Assembly (NCBI GenBank): GCA_028825055.1
Contig: JAPKAW010000079.1
Coordinates: 1-7,912, forward strand
Reading direction: 5' to 3'
Source of the DNA: Flavobacteriales bacterium
GTDB lineage: Bacteria; Bacteroidota; Bacteroidia; Flavobacteriales_D; Sanyastnellaceae
DNA: 7,912 nucleotides
In this document: positions 1-7,114 of the stretch, piece by piece
Numbering within the stretch: the stretch's first letter is position 1
How the letters are laid out: the number at the start of each line of letters is the position of its first letter
Made by a program: the position numbers and the translations under genes
Notes under the pieces: generated by a model
The model's database searches: none
What the model was told of the DNA's origin: nothing
Seen by the model: only the letters and a program-made list of their open reading frames with translations

Positions 1-25
1 CGAAGGTAGCCCATCCTGACTGCTC

Positions 26-33
26 TATCTTTA
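26..33 (+). promoter_or_regulatory. Possible Bacteroidota -7 promoter box for the E1 gene
   Basis: TATCTTTA matches 7 of 8 positions of the Bacteroidota -7 consensus TAnnTTTG and lies six bases before the first start codon. There is no TTG at the usual 19-base distance upstream, although only 25 bases of upstream sequence are visible. If used, transcription would start at or within a few bases of the ATG, giving an almost leaderless message. This is a weak call resting on one short motif. Confidence 0.28.
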
Positions 34-39
34 CCCCAC

Positions 40-2115
40 ATGGCGAAAGTGAACCCTTCGAAGACACCAATCATCTCAGTAGACGCATTACTGCAAGCAT
101 TCAGAACCATGAGCACGGCTCGGGCCATGAGTGATTTGTTCGAAGCCAATGCCAGGTTGACCTCGAAGTACGTGCATGCCTGTTCTAGGGGCCACGAAGC
201 GATTCAATTCGCTGCCGGAAGGCTTTTAAAAGAACAGGACTTTCTCAGCGCATATTACCGAGACGATTGTTTGCTCCTCAGCATCGGATTGACACCCGAA
301 GAGCTGATGCTTCAATTGTTTGCGAAACGGGATGACCCCTTCAGCGGAGGCCGCACTTATTACAGCCACCCTTCGCTCAACCGCGAGGGCCTTCCGCGAA
401 TTCCGCATCAAAGTAGCGCCACGGGCATGCAGGCCATTCCAACGACAGGAGTGGCTTTGGGCCTTCAATACCGTGAGCGCATGGGCCTAAAGCACGATCG
501 ACCAGGAACGCCTCCAGTGGTGCTTTGTTCTATAGGCGATGCCGCTATGACAGAAGGGGAAGTGAGCGAAGCGCTGCACATGACCGATTTGCGCGGCCTG
601 CCCATGGTTTGGCTTGTCCAAGACAACGAATGGGACATTTCTGCCCATGCTGATGAAATACGTTCCAGCGACGTTTCAACTCTGGTCAAAGCATTCCCAA
701 ACATCCGGGCCTTCCGGGTCAACGGATCAGATACGGAGGCGTGTATGGCAACCATGGAAGCTGCGTTCGAACACGCACGAGAAACGCGCGGTCCCGTCTT
801 GGTTCATGCGGATGTGCCGTTGTTAGGACATCACACGAGCGGGGTGAGAAAAGAATGGTACCGACACGACTTGAAAGAGCACGGTGAACGCGACCCGCTT
901 CCTATGCTACTGGAACGCTTGCAATTGCTGGGCATCAATGGCAAAGAACTCGAGCGCATCCAGAACGAAGTGGCGGCTGAAGTCTTGGCACAATTCGAAC
1001 GCGCACAAATAGCAGAAGAACCTCGAGGTGAAGATTTAATGGCGCACGTATTGGCTCCCACTGCGGTAGTCGAAGAAGTGGGTACCCGAATTCCAAAAGG
1101 GGCTGAAGAGTCCTTGATGGTCGATTGTGCGTTGCATGCAATGCAAGAAATCCTCGAAGACCATCCTGAAGCACTTTTGTATGGTCAGGACGTTGGTGGA
1201 CGATTGGGCGGAGTGTTTCGAGAAGCGGCAACATTGGCTCAAAAATTTGGAGACGAACGGGTTTTTAACACCCCCATACAAGAGGCCTTCATTATCGGAT
1301 CAACGGTAGGAATGTCCGCTGTTGGATTGAAACCCATCGTCGAAGTCCAGTTCGCCGATTACCTCTGGCCGGGACTCAATCAGTTGTTCACTGAACTCAG
1401 CCGAAGCTATTTCCTCTCCAATGGTAAATGGCCGGTGAGCAGTGTGATTCGGGTGCCCATTGGTGCCTATGGATCAGGCGGACCATATCACAGTTCAAGC
1501 ATCGAATCGGTACTGGCCAACATCATTGGCATCAAAGTGGTCTACCCATCCAATGGAGCGGACCTGAAAGGCCTTTTGAAAGCAGCATTTTACGATCCCA
1601 ACCCAGTAGTCGTTCTCGAACATAAAGGGCTGTATTGGTCTAAAATACCCGGAACAGAAGCTGCCAAATGCACCGAGCCCGATCGTGCGTATCGAACCCC
1701 TATAGGCCAAGGCCGCATGGTGAGAACGGCCCCGAAATCGGATGCACCTCAATGCACCATCATCGCGTATGGCCGAGGTATTTATTGGGCAGAAGAAGCC
1801 TCCAGAGGATTCGAGGCATCCACTGAAATACTGGATCTCCGTTCCATACATCCTGTTGATTTCGACCTCATCAGCCAACGGATTCGACAAACCCATCGTG
1901 CTCTTATCATCACTGAGGAACCCGTTTTGAATGGTTTTGCTCAAGCTTTGGCAGGAAGAATAGGTTCCGAGCTCTTTGCATCACTTGATGCTCCAGTGCT
2001 AGTGGTTGGCTCTATGGAAACTCCAGCTATTCCTTTAAATGAACAATTGGAACGACACGTTTTAGTGGATGCTCAAAAAGTACGAGAAGCCTTGGAAATT
2101 ACGTTGTCCTATTGA
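40..2115 (+). CDS. Fused alpha/beta E1 component of a thiamine-dependent 2-oxoacid dehydrogenase
   Basis: This cytoplasmic enzyme decarboxylates a 2-oxoacid on thiamine diphosphate and passes the acyl group to a lipoylated E2 partner. Residues about 15-340 form the E1 alpha half: GHEA at 51-54 and the thiamine/metal motif from G166-D167 to N196 in QDNEW. Residues about 355-691 form the E1 beta half: YGQDVGG at 381-387, NTPIQE at 410-415 with E415 as the likely active-site acid, and the C-terminal transketolase domain with a conserved HPVD at 604-607. The usual GDG is GDA here, which I recall as normal for this fused family. At 691 residues it fits the fused alpha/beta proteins common in Bacteroidota. 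Whether it uses branched-chain oxoacids, pyruvate or another substrate cannot be told, as no E2 or E3 gene is adjacent. The ATG at 40 leaves a short N-terminal extension before the alpha domain; an internal start is less likely. The stop is 10 bases before the next gene. Confidence 0.93.
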   Translation: MAKVNPSKTPIISVDALLQAFRTMSTARAMSDLFEANARLTSKYVHACSRGHEAIQFAAGRLLKEQDFLSAYYRDDCLLLSIGLTPEELMLQLFAKRDDPFSGGRTYYSHPSLNREGLPRIPHQSSATGMQAIPTTGVALGLQYRERMGLKHDRPGTPPVVLCSIGDAAMTEGEVSEALHMTDLRGLPMVWLVQDNEWDISAHADEIRSSDVSTLVKAFPNIRAFRVNGSDTEACMATMEAAFEHARETRGPVLVHADVPLLGHHTSGVRKEWYRHDLKEHGERDPLPMLLERLQLLGINGKELERIQNEVAAEVLAQFERAQIAEEPRGEDLMAHVLAPTAVVEEVGTRIPKGAEESLMVDCALHAMQEILEDHPEALLYGQDVGGRLGGVFREAATLAQKFGDERVFNTPIQEAFIIGSTVGMSAVGLKPIVEVQFADYLWPGLNQLFTELSRSYFLSNGKWPVSSVIRVPIGAYGSGGPYHSSSIESVLANIIGIKVVYPSNGADLKGLLKAAFYDPNPVVVLEHKGLYWSKIPGTEAAKCTEPDRAYRTPIGQGRMVRTAPKSDAPQCTIIAYGRGIYWAEEASRGFEASTEILDLRSIHPVDFDLISQRIRQTHRALIITEEPVLNGFAQALAGRIGSELFASLDAPVLVVGSMETPAIPLNEQLERHVLVDAQKVREALEITLSY

Positions 2116-2125
2116 AATCACGCCC

Positions 2126-2737
2126 ATGCTCTATCGCCTCGCTTTTCTTGTGGTCACGACTTGTTTGGTTTTCACTGCATCACTCAATGCCCAATGGAGC
2201 GGCACAGTAGTCTATGCCGTACAGGCTGAAAATGACCTTCAACCCAAGGGACTGGATTACCTACCGCAACAAGTTATTCTCGAAACGAATGGCCAACAAT
2301 TTCGTGTTCTCGAGACTGGAACAGATTTTGAGCGGGTTTGGCTTATGGATAAAGATGAGGCGCATGTTTTATTTCATTTTTTAGGCCATGCCGTCGAATT
2401 GCTTGAGCCCTGCCCCGACGCTCGGCCATTAATACTATCCAATCGCGGAGGCACGCGAGAAGTCGCGGGTATCACTGGAATCATCACCCGTCGATCAACA
2501 GGATGGGCTGTCGAATCTGAAAGATTGGGTGCCGCACCGTGTGGATGGCCCACGGCGTGGATCCCCCTAAACTGCACGATCGAGGACGGTCAAGCACGCT
2601 ATGAATTGGTTGCACAATCCGTCGTCGACCGGCCAAAAAAACAATGGCCTCGGAAGCACTTTGATATGCCCGACGGGTATGAGCCCGTGGATCGATATAC
2701 GCTAAGCACGCTGATTTCGCGCATTCCAAGCGAGTAA
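2126..2737 (+). CDS. Secreted protein of unknown function, DUF4412/GLPGLI-like
   Basis: I do not firmly recognise this 203-residue protein. It begins with a clear signal peptide: an Arg at 4, a hydrophobic core at about 5-18 and a probable signal peptidase I site after SLNA (residue 22), leaving a mature N-terminus QWSG. It is therefore likely exported to the periplasm or beyond. The mature part opens with WSGTVVYAV and has a later stretch, WIPLNC followed by a charged strand ending in LVAQSV. This pattern resembles the beta-rich DUF4412/GLPGLI proteins frequent in Bacteroidota, which is a guess from pattern and not a match I could run. Three cysteines remain in the mature protein (96, 139, 150). 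The frame is open upstream to an ATG at 2069, but that start would overlap the E1 gene and place 19 charged residues before the signal peptide, so the ATG at 2126 is preferred. It follows the E1 stop by 10 bases and is probably co-transcribed. Confidence 0.75.
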   Translation: MLYRLAFLVVTTCLVFTASLNAQWSGTVVYAVQAENDLQPKGLDYLPQQVILETNGQQFRVLETGTDFERVWLMDKDEAHVLFHFLGHAVELLEPCPDARPLILSNRGGTREVAGITGIITRRSTGWAVESERLGAAPCGWPTAWIPLNCTIEDGQARYELVAQSVVDRPKKQWPRKHFDMPDGYEPVDRYTLSTLISRIPSE

Positions 2738-2774
2738 GGACCGCGTACATTGTGTCAGAAGCCTAGCCTTTTTT

Positions 2775-2782
2775 TAACTTTT
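2775..2782 (+). promoter_or_regulatory. Possible weak -7 promoter box before the reductase gene
   Basis: TAACTTTT fits 7 of 8 positions of TAnnTTTG and sits 36 bases before the preferred reductase ATG. A TTG at 2750-2752 lies 22 bases upstream, a little farther than the usual 19-21. If real, it makes the reductase partly independent of the two genes before it and argues against a TTG start at 2750. The local T-rich run makes a chance match likely. Confidence 0.2.
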
Positions 2783-2818
2783 AGCGAACAATTCGAACTG
2801 AAGACCGGTCTTTTATTT

Positions 2819-3883
2819 ATGGAATCCAATGAATTGATCGGTACAATGACTGTACAATCTGTCCATTTTGAAGGACCGGATGCTGTGCGGGTTCAACTCT
2901 CCCCCTCCGTGGAAGATGCTGCACGCTGGGTTCATGAGCCAGGTGCCTTCATTACATTCTCGATAACACCTACTCTCCAACGCAGTTACACCCTTGTCAA
3001 CCCCGTGGGCTCCTTTCCCTTGGAAATTATCGTACGGTCCATCCGTGGTGGGAAAGGAAGTCGTTTTTTCAACGAAGTAGCTCAAGTCGGCAATGTGATG
3101 CAGGCGATGCCTCCACGCAGCCTCCTTTGGCGATCAGAATGGAACCATGAGCCCACACATTTTATTTGCTTTGCTGGCGGCATCGGGATCACCCCCATAT
3201 TGAGCTTGATCCAGCATGCCATATTGCACCCCGAACTTGGGCATCGAATCACCTTGTTTTACAGCAATCGCAGCCGGAGGCATGAAATTTTCGGGGATCT
3301 ACTCCACTCTTGGAAAGACCGCATTGAATTCATTCCGCTTTACTCGGAGGATGACCAATTAGAGGACACCGAGCACCCCTCTAAAATGACGAGTCAGCGG
3401 ATTCAAGACTGGTTGCAACCGGTTGAAGACAAAGAGCGCGCCATGTTCATCGTATCGGCACCTTCAGGACTGATGAGGACGGTCCATATTGGACTCGATG
3501 AAGCTGGCATCCCCCAAGATCGGCGCCATACAGAACGCTTTACTGCAACGGCTCTGAGCGAAACATTGCCTGATTTACCCTCGAATCCAACAACGGACCG
3601 CCCACGTTGCACAATTGAATTGGAGCGTGATCATGCTGTGGAAGAATTCCAGATGCACGGTGAAGGACAGAGTATTTTAGATGCGGCACTTGACGCCGGT
3701 TTATCGGTACCATACAGTTGCCGCGGTGGAGTGTGCATGTCCTGCCTCGCTCAAGTCACTGAGGGAGAAGTACAAACTGAGGGCGACAACGGCTTGACCG
3801 AAAAAGAGCAAAGTGAAGGGTTGATTTTATGTTGCAAAAGCCAACCCAAGTCAGAAGAGCTCAAGCTCCGATTTATGCATTAA
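2819..3883 (+). CDS. PaaE-type flavin/[2Fe-2S] ferredoxin-NAD(P)H reductase
   Basis: This cytoplasmic electron-transfer flavoprotein moves electrons from NAD(P)H through FAD to a plant-type [2Fe-2S] centre and on to an unidentified acceptor. Numbered from the ATG at 2819 (354 residues): an FAD-binding barrel at about 5-105 with the RSYT signature at 55-58; a nucleotide-binding domain at about 110-240 with GGIGITP at 120-126 and FYSNRSRRHEIF at 147-158; and a C-terminal ferredoxin domain at about 262-354 with cluster ligands C301, C306, C309 and C339 (CX4CX2CX29C). This is the domain order of phenylacetyl-CoA epoxidase reductase PaaE, but no paa genes are near, so I give no symbol. The motif usually read as CGP before the last NAD(P) helix is SAP here (213-215). 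A TTG at 2750 would add 23 residues unlike the family N-terminus, so it is not chosen. The gene ends 9 bases from the convergent queE stop. Confidence 0.9.
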   Translation: MESNELIGTMTVQSVHFEGPDAVRVQLSPSVEDAARWVHEPGAFITFSITPTLQRSYTLVNPVGSFPLEIIVRSIRGGKGSRFFNEVAQVGNVMQAMPPRSLLWRSEWNHEPTHFICFAGGIGITPILSLIQHAILHPELGHRITLFYSNRSRRHEIFGDLLHSWKDRIEFIPLYSEDDQLEDTEHPSKMTSQRIQDWLQPVEDKERAMFIVSAPSGLMRTVHIGLDEAGIPQDRRHTERFTATALSETLPDLPSNPTTDRPRCTIELERDHAVEEFQMHGEGQSILDAALDAGLSVPYSCRGGVCMSCLAQVTEGEVQTEGDNGLTEKEQSEGLILCCKSQPKSEELKLRFMH

Positions 3884-3892
3884 AGCAGGCGC

Positions 3893-4507
3893 TCAAGGCA
3901 ATCCAATGTACTTGTGCATTTGAAGGGAAACGCGCCATCTCGGATTCACTTGAAGGTGCTCCATGATGTAAGGCAAGACCTTGTCCTTACGATCCCATTC
4001 AGGTTGCAGAAAAAGCTGAGCATCCGCCTTCAGCGACACGGCATGCTCTTCGCCCCATTGCAAGTCTTGTCGATTGACAACGATAACTTTCAATTCATCC
4101 GCCAATGGAAATACATCCGTGCGCGCCGCCTTGAAGCGCTTCGGGGAAAGCGTCACCCAATCCCATTGACCAGTCAATGCATGTGCACCTGAAGTCTCAA
4201 TATGAGTCCGAATTCCAGCCTCTTTTAACGCAGCTGTAAGGGGTCCAAGTTGATGCATAGCCGGCTCACCGCCCGTGACCACGCAAATAGGAGCGCCCGA
4301 CTCCTTGGCCTCTTGAACCAAGATATCACAGGAAACACGTGGATGAGCATTCACATCCCAACTGTCCTTGACATCGCACCAAGCGCACCCCACGTCGCAA
4401 CCGCCTAAACGGATAAACCATGCGGCCGTTCCCGTATGAGACCCTTCACCTTGCACGGTGAAGAACCGTTCCATCACAGGATAATCAATGTTAGACCAGC
4501 TGACCAT
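3893..4507 (-). CDS. queE: 7-carboxy-7-deazaguanine synthase (radical SAM, queuosine pathway)
   Basis: QueE converts 6-carboxy-5,6,7,8-tetrahydropterin to 7-carboxy-7-deazaguanine, the ring contraction that leads to preQ0 and then queuosine in tRNA. The 204-residue product has the family N-terminus VMERFFTVQGEGSHTGTAA, the radical SAM cluster motif C37-X3-C41-X2-C44, the SAM-binding TGGEP at 78-82, THIETSG at 101-107, and the family end LQMHKYIGLP. The length fits Bacteroidota QueE. The frame is open farther upstream, but the ATG at 4507 gives the expected ten or so residues before VMERFF. Extending it would run deep into rimO. This start overlaps the end of rimO by 17 bases, which suggests translational coupling. 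No queD, queC or queF gene is in view. The gene ends tail to tail with the + strand reductase and no hairpin is visible between them. Confidence 0.93.
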   Translation of the reverse strand: MVSWSNIDYPVMERFFTVQGEGSHTGTAAWFIRLGGCDVGCAWCDVKDSWDVNAHPRVSCDILVQEAKESGAPICVVTGGEPAMHQLGPLTAALKEAGIRTHIETSGAHALTGQWDWVTLSPKRFKAARTDVFPLADELKVIVVNRQDLQWGEEHAVSLKADAQLFLQPEWDRKDKVLPYIMEHLQVNPRWRVSLQMHKYIGLP

Positions 4508-5804
4508 GCAAATCAAATTCTGTCGCCGAGTCGATTCGAGCTGATGCAAAGTCACCGATACGCAAATGCACATCTTCAGGGACTTGAATCCGTACTTCAT
4601 TGTCCACATCGGGAGAATCAAATTCAGTACGCCCAATCCATAGACCGTCCTCTGTTCTATCGACAAGCACACGCTGAGTTGTACCGATATACTTTTGATT
4701 CAACTGATGCGAAATGCCCGCTTGCTGTTCCATGATCGCTTCCACGCGTTTCCGCTTAACCTCCTCAGAAACATCATCATTCATGCTGTAAGCATGGGTG
4801 TTTTCTTCGTGAGAATACGTAAAACAACCAAGTCGTTCAAACTGGTGACGCTCGGTCCAACGCATCAAGTCTTCGTGGTGCGCCTCTGTCTCACCTGGGA
4901 AGCCGCAAATAAGTGTTGTGCGAATGGCGATTTCTGGAACGCGATTTCGAATTTCACCGATCAGGCGATCCATTTTCTCTTGCGTTGTGCCACGGCGCAT
5001 GGCCTTGAGCATCTCGTCAGAAGCATGTTGCAGGGGCATATCCAAGTAGTTACAGACATTTGACCGTTCAGCCATAACATCCAAAACATCCAGAGGAAAA
5101 CCCGTTGGAAAAGCGTAATGCAATCGGATCCAATCGATCCCTTCGACATCACTCAAGCGCCTCACCAGTTCCGCTAATTTCCGTTCCTTGTAAATATCCA
5201 GTCCGTAATACGTCAAATCTTGAGCGATGAGAATCAACTCGCGAACGCCATTGGCAGCCAGTCCTTTCGCTTGCAGCACAATGTCCTCCATCGGCGTGGA
5301 AACATGCTTTCCACGCATCAGTGGAATCGCACAAAAAGCACACGGTCTGTCGCAGCCTTCTGCAATTTTCATGTAGGCGTAATGAGCAGGGGTTGTCAAT
5401 AAACGCTCCCCAACTAACTCTTTTTTGTAATTCGCTTTGAGCGTTTTAAGCAAACGCGGTAAGTCCCGTGTACCGAACCACGCATCCACTTCAGGAATAC
5501 CATCAGACAGTTCCTCCTTATACCGCTCTGACAAGCAACCGGTCACGTAGACACGATCCACAAGCCCTTTCTGTTTCGCCTCTGAAAAGCGAATGATGGT
5601 GTCGATACTCTCTTGCTTTGCACTCTCAATGAATCCACATGTATTGATAATCACAATCCCCGAATCGCCCTTCTTTGATTCGTGTTCAACTTCATAGGCG
5701 TTCGCACGCAGTTGAGTCATCAAGACTTCCGAATCAAAAATATTCTTGGCACAACCCAATGTTACCACATTGACTTTGCGCGGTAAAGTAGTACGTGTTC
5801 TCAT
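4491..5804 (-). CDS. rimO: Ribosomal protein S12 methylthiotransferase RimO
   Basis: RimO is a radical SAM enzyme with two [4Fe-4S] clusters that adds a methylthio group to the conserved aspartate of ribosomal protein S12 (Asp88 or Asp89 in E. coli, depending on numbering). The 437-residue product has the N-terminal methylthiotransferase domain with cluster cysteines C18 (TLGCAKN), C56 (INTCGF) and C90 (VTGCLSERY). The radical SAM domain follows, with C151-X3-C155-X2-C158 in EGCDRPCAFCAIP. A C-terminal TRAM-like domain ends in ATEFDLHGQL. The TLGCAKN and SERY signatures, and the place next to ftsY, favour RimO over the related tRNA enzyme MiaB. The ATG at 5804 lies 7 bases after the ftsY stop, and the 3' end overlaps queE by 17 bases, so ftsY-rimO-queE form one operon. 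No Shine-Dalgarno sequence precedes the start. Confidence 0.96.
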   Translation of the reverse strand: MRTRTTLPRKVNVVTLGCAKNIFDSEVLMTQLRANAYEVEHESKKGDSGIVIINTCGFIESAKQESIDTIIRFSEAKQKGLVDRVYVTGCLSERYKEELSDGIPEVDAWFGTRDLPRLLKTLKANYKKELVGERLLTTPAHYAYMKIAEGCDRPCAFCAIPLMRGKHVSTPMEDIVLQAKGLAANGVRELILIAQDLTYYGLDIYKERKLAELVRRLSDVEGIDWIRLHYAFPTGFPLDVLDVMAERSNVCNYLDMPLQHASDEMLKAMRRGTTQEKMDRLIGEIRNRVPEIAIRTTLICGFPGETEAHHEDLMRWTERHQFERLGCFTYSHEENTHAYSMNDDVSEEVKRKRVEAIMEQQAGISHQLNQKYIGTTQRVLVDRTEDGLWIGRTEFDSPDVDNEVRIQVPEDVHLRIGDFASARIDSATEFDLHGQLV

Positions 5805-5811
5805 GCTGCGT

Positions 5812-6813
5812 TCAACTTTCAGTTACTGAAGCCATGCCATCACTGAAATTCTCAGGAAGCAAGCTGTCTATAAATTCCAAAACATGGAAGTCCTGAAGGT
5901 CCTCCATTTTTTCGCCGACTCCAATGAATCGCACGGGAATGTGCAATTGATCGGAAATGGCAAGGACGACCCCGCCTTTAGCAGTTCCATCTAATTTCGT
6001 GAGCACCAAACCCGAAACATCCGTCGCTTGAGCGAATTGCTTGGCTTGCTCTACTGCATTTTGTCCAGTCGATCCATCCAAGACCAAAAAGACTTCATGA
6101 GGCGCACCTGGCACCACCTTATCCATAACACGACGGATTTTCGTGAGCTCTTCCATCAAACCACGTTTGTTGTGCAAACGTCCGGCTGTATCAATAATCA
6201 CAACGTCCGATTTACGAGAAACAGCTGCTTGAAGCGTATCAAACGCAACTGCAGCTGGGTCTGCGCCCATGTGTTGAGAGATGATGGGAACGCCGGCACG
6301 TCGGGCCCACTCTTCCAATTGCTCAATAGCAGCCGCTCGAAAAGTGTCAGCCGCTCCAAGTAAAACGGTGCGTCCTTCTGATTTAAATCGGTGCGCTAAT
6401 TTTCCGATCGTTGTGGTCTTACCAACTCCATTTACCCCGACCACCATGATGACTACTGGTAATTCTGGTGCCGACTCGGGCAGCAGATAGCTGGTAGGTT
6501 CCGACGCGTTTTGACCATCCACAAAAAGGCCCGAAATCTCTTCACGAAGCATTTGGTACAACTCCTCAACCTCAATAAAGGTTTCAAAACGTGCTCGTCT
6601 CCGCATCCGTTCAAGCACCTTGGTGGTGGTATCCACTCCGACATCTGCAGAAATCAACGCTTCCTCTAGATCATCAAGAAGCGCCTCATCTACCTTTCTT
6701 TTTCCCGTAAAGACACGCGCAAGCTTTTGAAAAACATTGGTACGCGATTTCTCTAGACCAGAATCGAGAGATTCCTTTTGTTTGCCAGAGAATAGTTTTT
6801 TGAAAAAGCCCAT
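5812..6813 (-). CDS. ftsY: Signal recognition particle receptor FtsY
   Basis: FtsY is the membrane-associated GTPase that docks ribosome-SRP-nascent chain complexes at the SecYEG translocon. The 333-residue product starts with a basic amphipathic segment (MGFFKKLFSGKQKES), then the N domain helices at about 25-95 and the GTPase domain from about 118. GTP motifs visible are GVNGVGKT at 126-133 (G1), ADTFRAAA at 155-162, DTAGR at 208-212 (G3), TKLDGTAKGG at 272-281 (G4 and the following SRP-GTPase motif) and GVGE at 298-301. It lacks the long acidic domain of the E. coli protein, which is usual for short FtsY forms. Upstream lie a terminator hairpin and then DUF4295-rpmG on the same strand, so expression depends on read-through or on a promoter in the 47 bases between hairpin and start, where I see no good match. 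It leads the ftsY-rimO-queE operon. Confidence 0.97.
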   Translation of the reverse strand: MGFFKKLFSGKQKESLDSGLEKSRTNVFQKLARVFTGKRKVDEALLDDLEEALISADVGVDTTTKVLERMRRRARFETFIEVEELYQMLREEISGLFVDGQNASEPTSYLLPESAPELPVVIMVVGVNGVGKTTTIGKLAHRFKSEGRTVLLGAADTFRAAAIEQLEEWARRAGVPIISQHMGADPAAVAFDTLQAAVSRKSDVVIIDTAGRLHNKRGLMEELTKIRRVMDKVVPGAPHEVFLVLDGSTGQNAVEQAKQFAQATDVSGLVLTKLDGTAKGGVVLAISDQLHIPVRFIGVGEKMEDLQDFHVLEFIDSLLPENFSDGMASVTES

Positions 6814-6860
6814 GGAATAACGATGATACAGATGAAAATGACTTCAAGCAATAAAGCAAT

Positions 6861-6898
6861 AAAAAAGGGTCCACTCCTCTGGAGTTCGACCCTTTTTT
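6861..6898 (-). terminator. Intrinsic terminator after the rpmG-DUF4295 transcript
   Basis: An 11-base arm, AAAAAAGGGTC at 6861-6871, pairs with GACCCTTTTTT at 6888-6898. An inner ACTCC/GGAGT stem (6873-6877 with 6881-6885) closes a three-base TCT loop across a small internal bulge. On the - strand the stem ends in six T's, as expected of a rho-independent terminator. The A and T tracts on both sides make it symmetric, so it could also stop + strand transcription, but no + strand gene leads into it. It lies 52 bases past the DUF4295 stop and 47 bases before the ftsY start. Confidence 0.85.
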
Positions 6899-6950
6899 AA
6901 AGCCGCCGATTCATCAACATTACGTTGACATCACAGCGATGAAATGGACA

Positions 6951-7106
6951 TCAATTTTTATCGAACCAGGCTTTGATGCCATCGTTATGAACGACTTCTT
7001 CTTTGAATGTATACGCACCCGATTTCGGGCTACGAATCATCTTAATCACCTTTGTATGCTGCTTCCCTCCGCCGGTCTGCAGCGATGCTACTGTCTTCTT
7101 TGCCAT
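6951..7106 (-). CDS. DUF4295 family small basic protein, probable ribosome-associated protein
   Basis: This 51-residue lysine-rich protein starts MAKKTVASLQTGGGK and continues through KVIKMIRSPKSGAYTFKEE to an end in WFDKN. The start, the IKM(I/V)RSPKSGAYTFKE core and the site between rpmG and ftsY are the marks of the Bacteroidota DUF4295 family. Its size, charge and operon with a ribosomal protein gene point to the ribosome. I recall that a cryo-EM structure of a Flavobacterium ribosome described an extra large-subunit protein named bL38, and I think this is that family, but I could not check it. The ATG at 7106 is 8 bases after the rpmG stop, so the two are co-transcribed. An AAGGAG on the same strand lies 17 bases before the ATG, too far to act as a normal ribosome binding site. 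Confidence 0.9.
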   Translation of the reverse strand: MAKKTVASLQTGGGKQHTKVIKMIRSPKSGAYTFKEEVVHNDGIKAWFDKN

Positions 7107-7114
7107 GACTCAGC

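Noticed and set aside
1495..1944. Open antisense frame of 149 codons on the - strand within the E1 gene
   Set aside because: It lies wholly inside a well-supported gene with clear family motifs, and its translation shows no recognisable domain. It is a shadow of the E1 coding frame.
2069..2125. Earlier ATG for the secreted protein, overlapping the E1 gene
   Set aside because: It would put 19 charged residues before a normal signal peptide and overlap the conserved end of E1; the ATG at 2126 is the better start.
4695..5063. Open frame of 122 codons on the + strand within rimO
   Set aside because: It is fully antisense to the conserved RimO sequence and has no recognisable motif.
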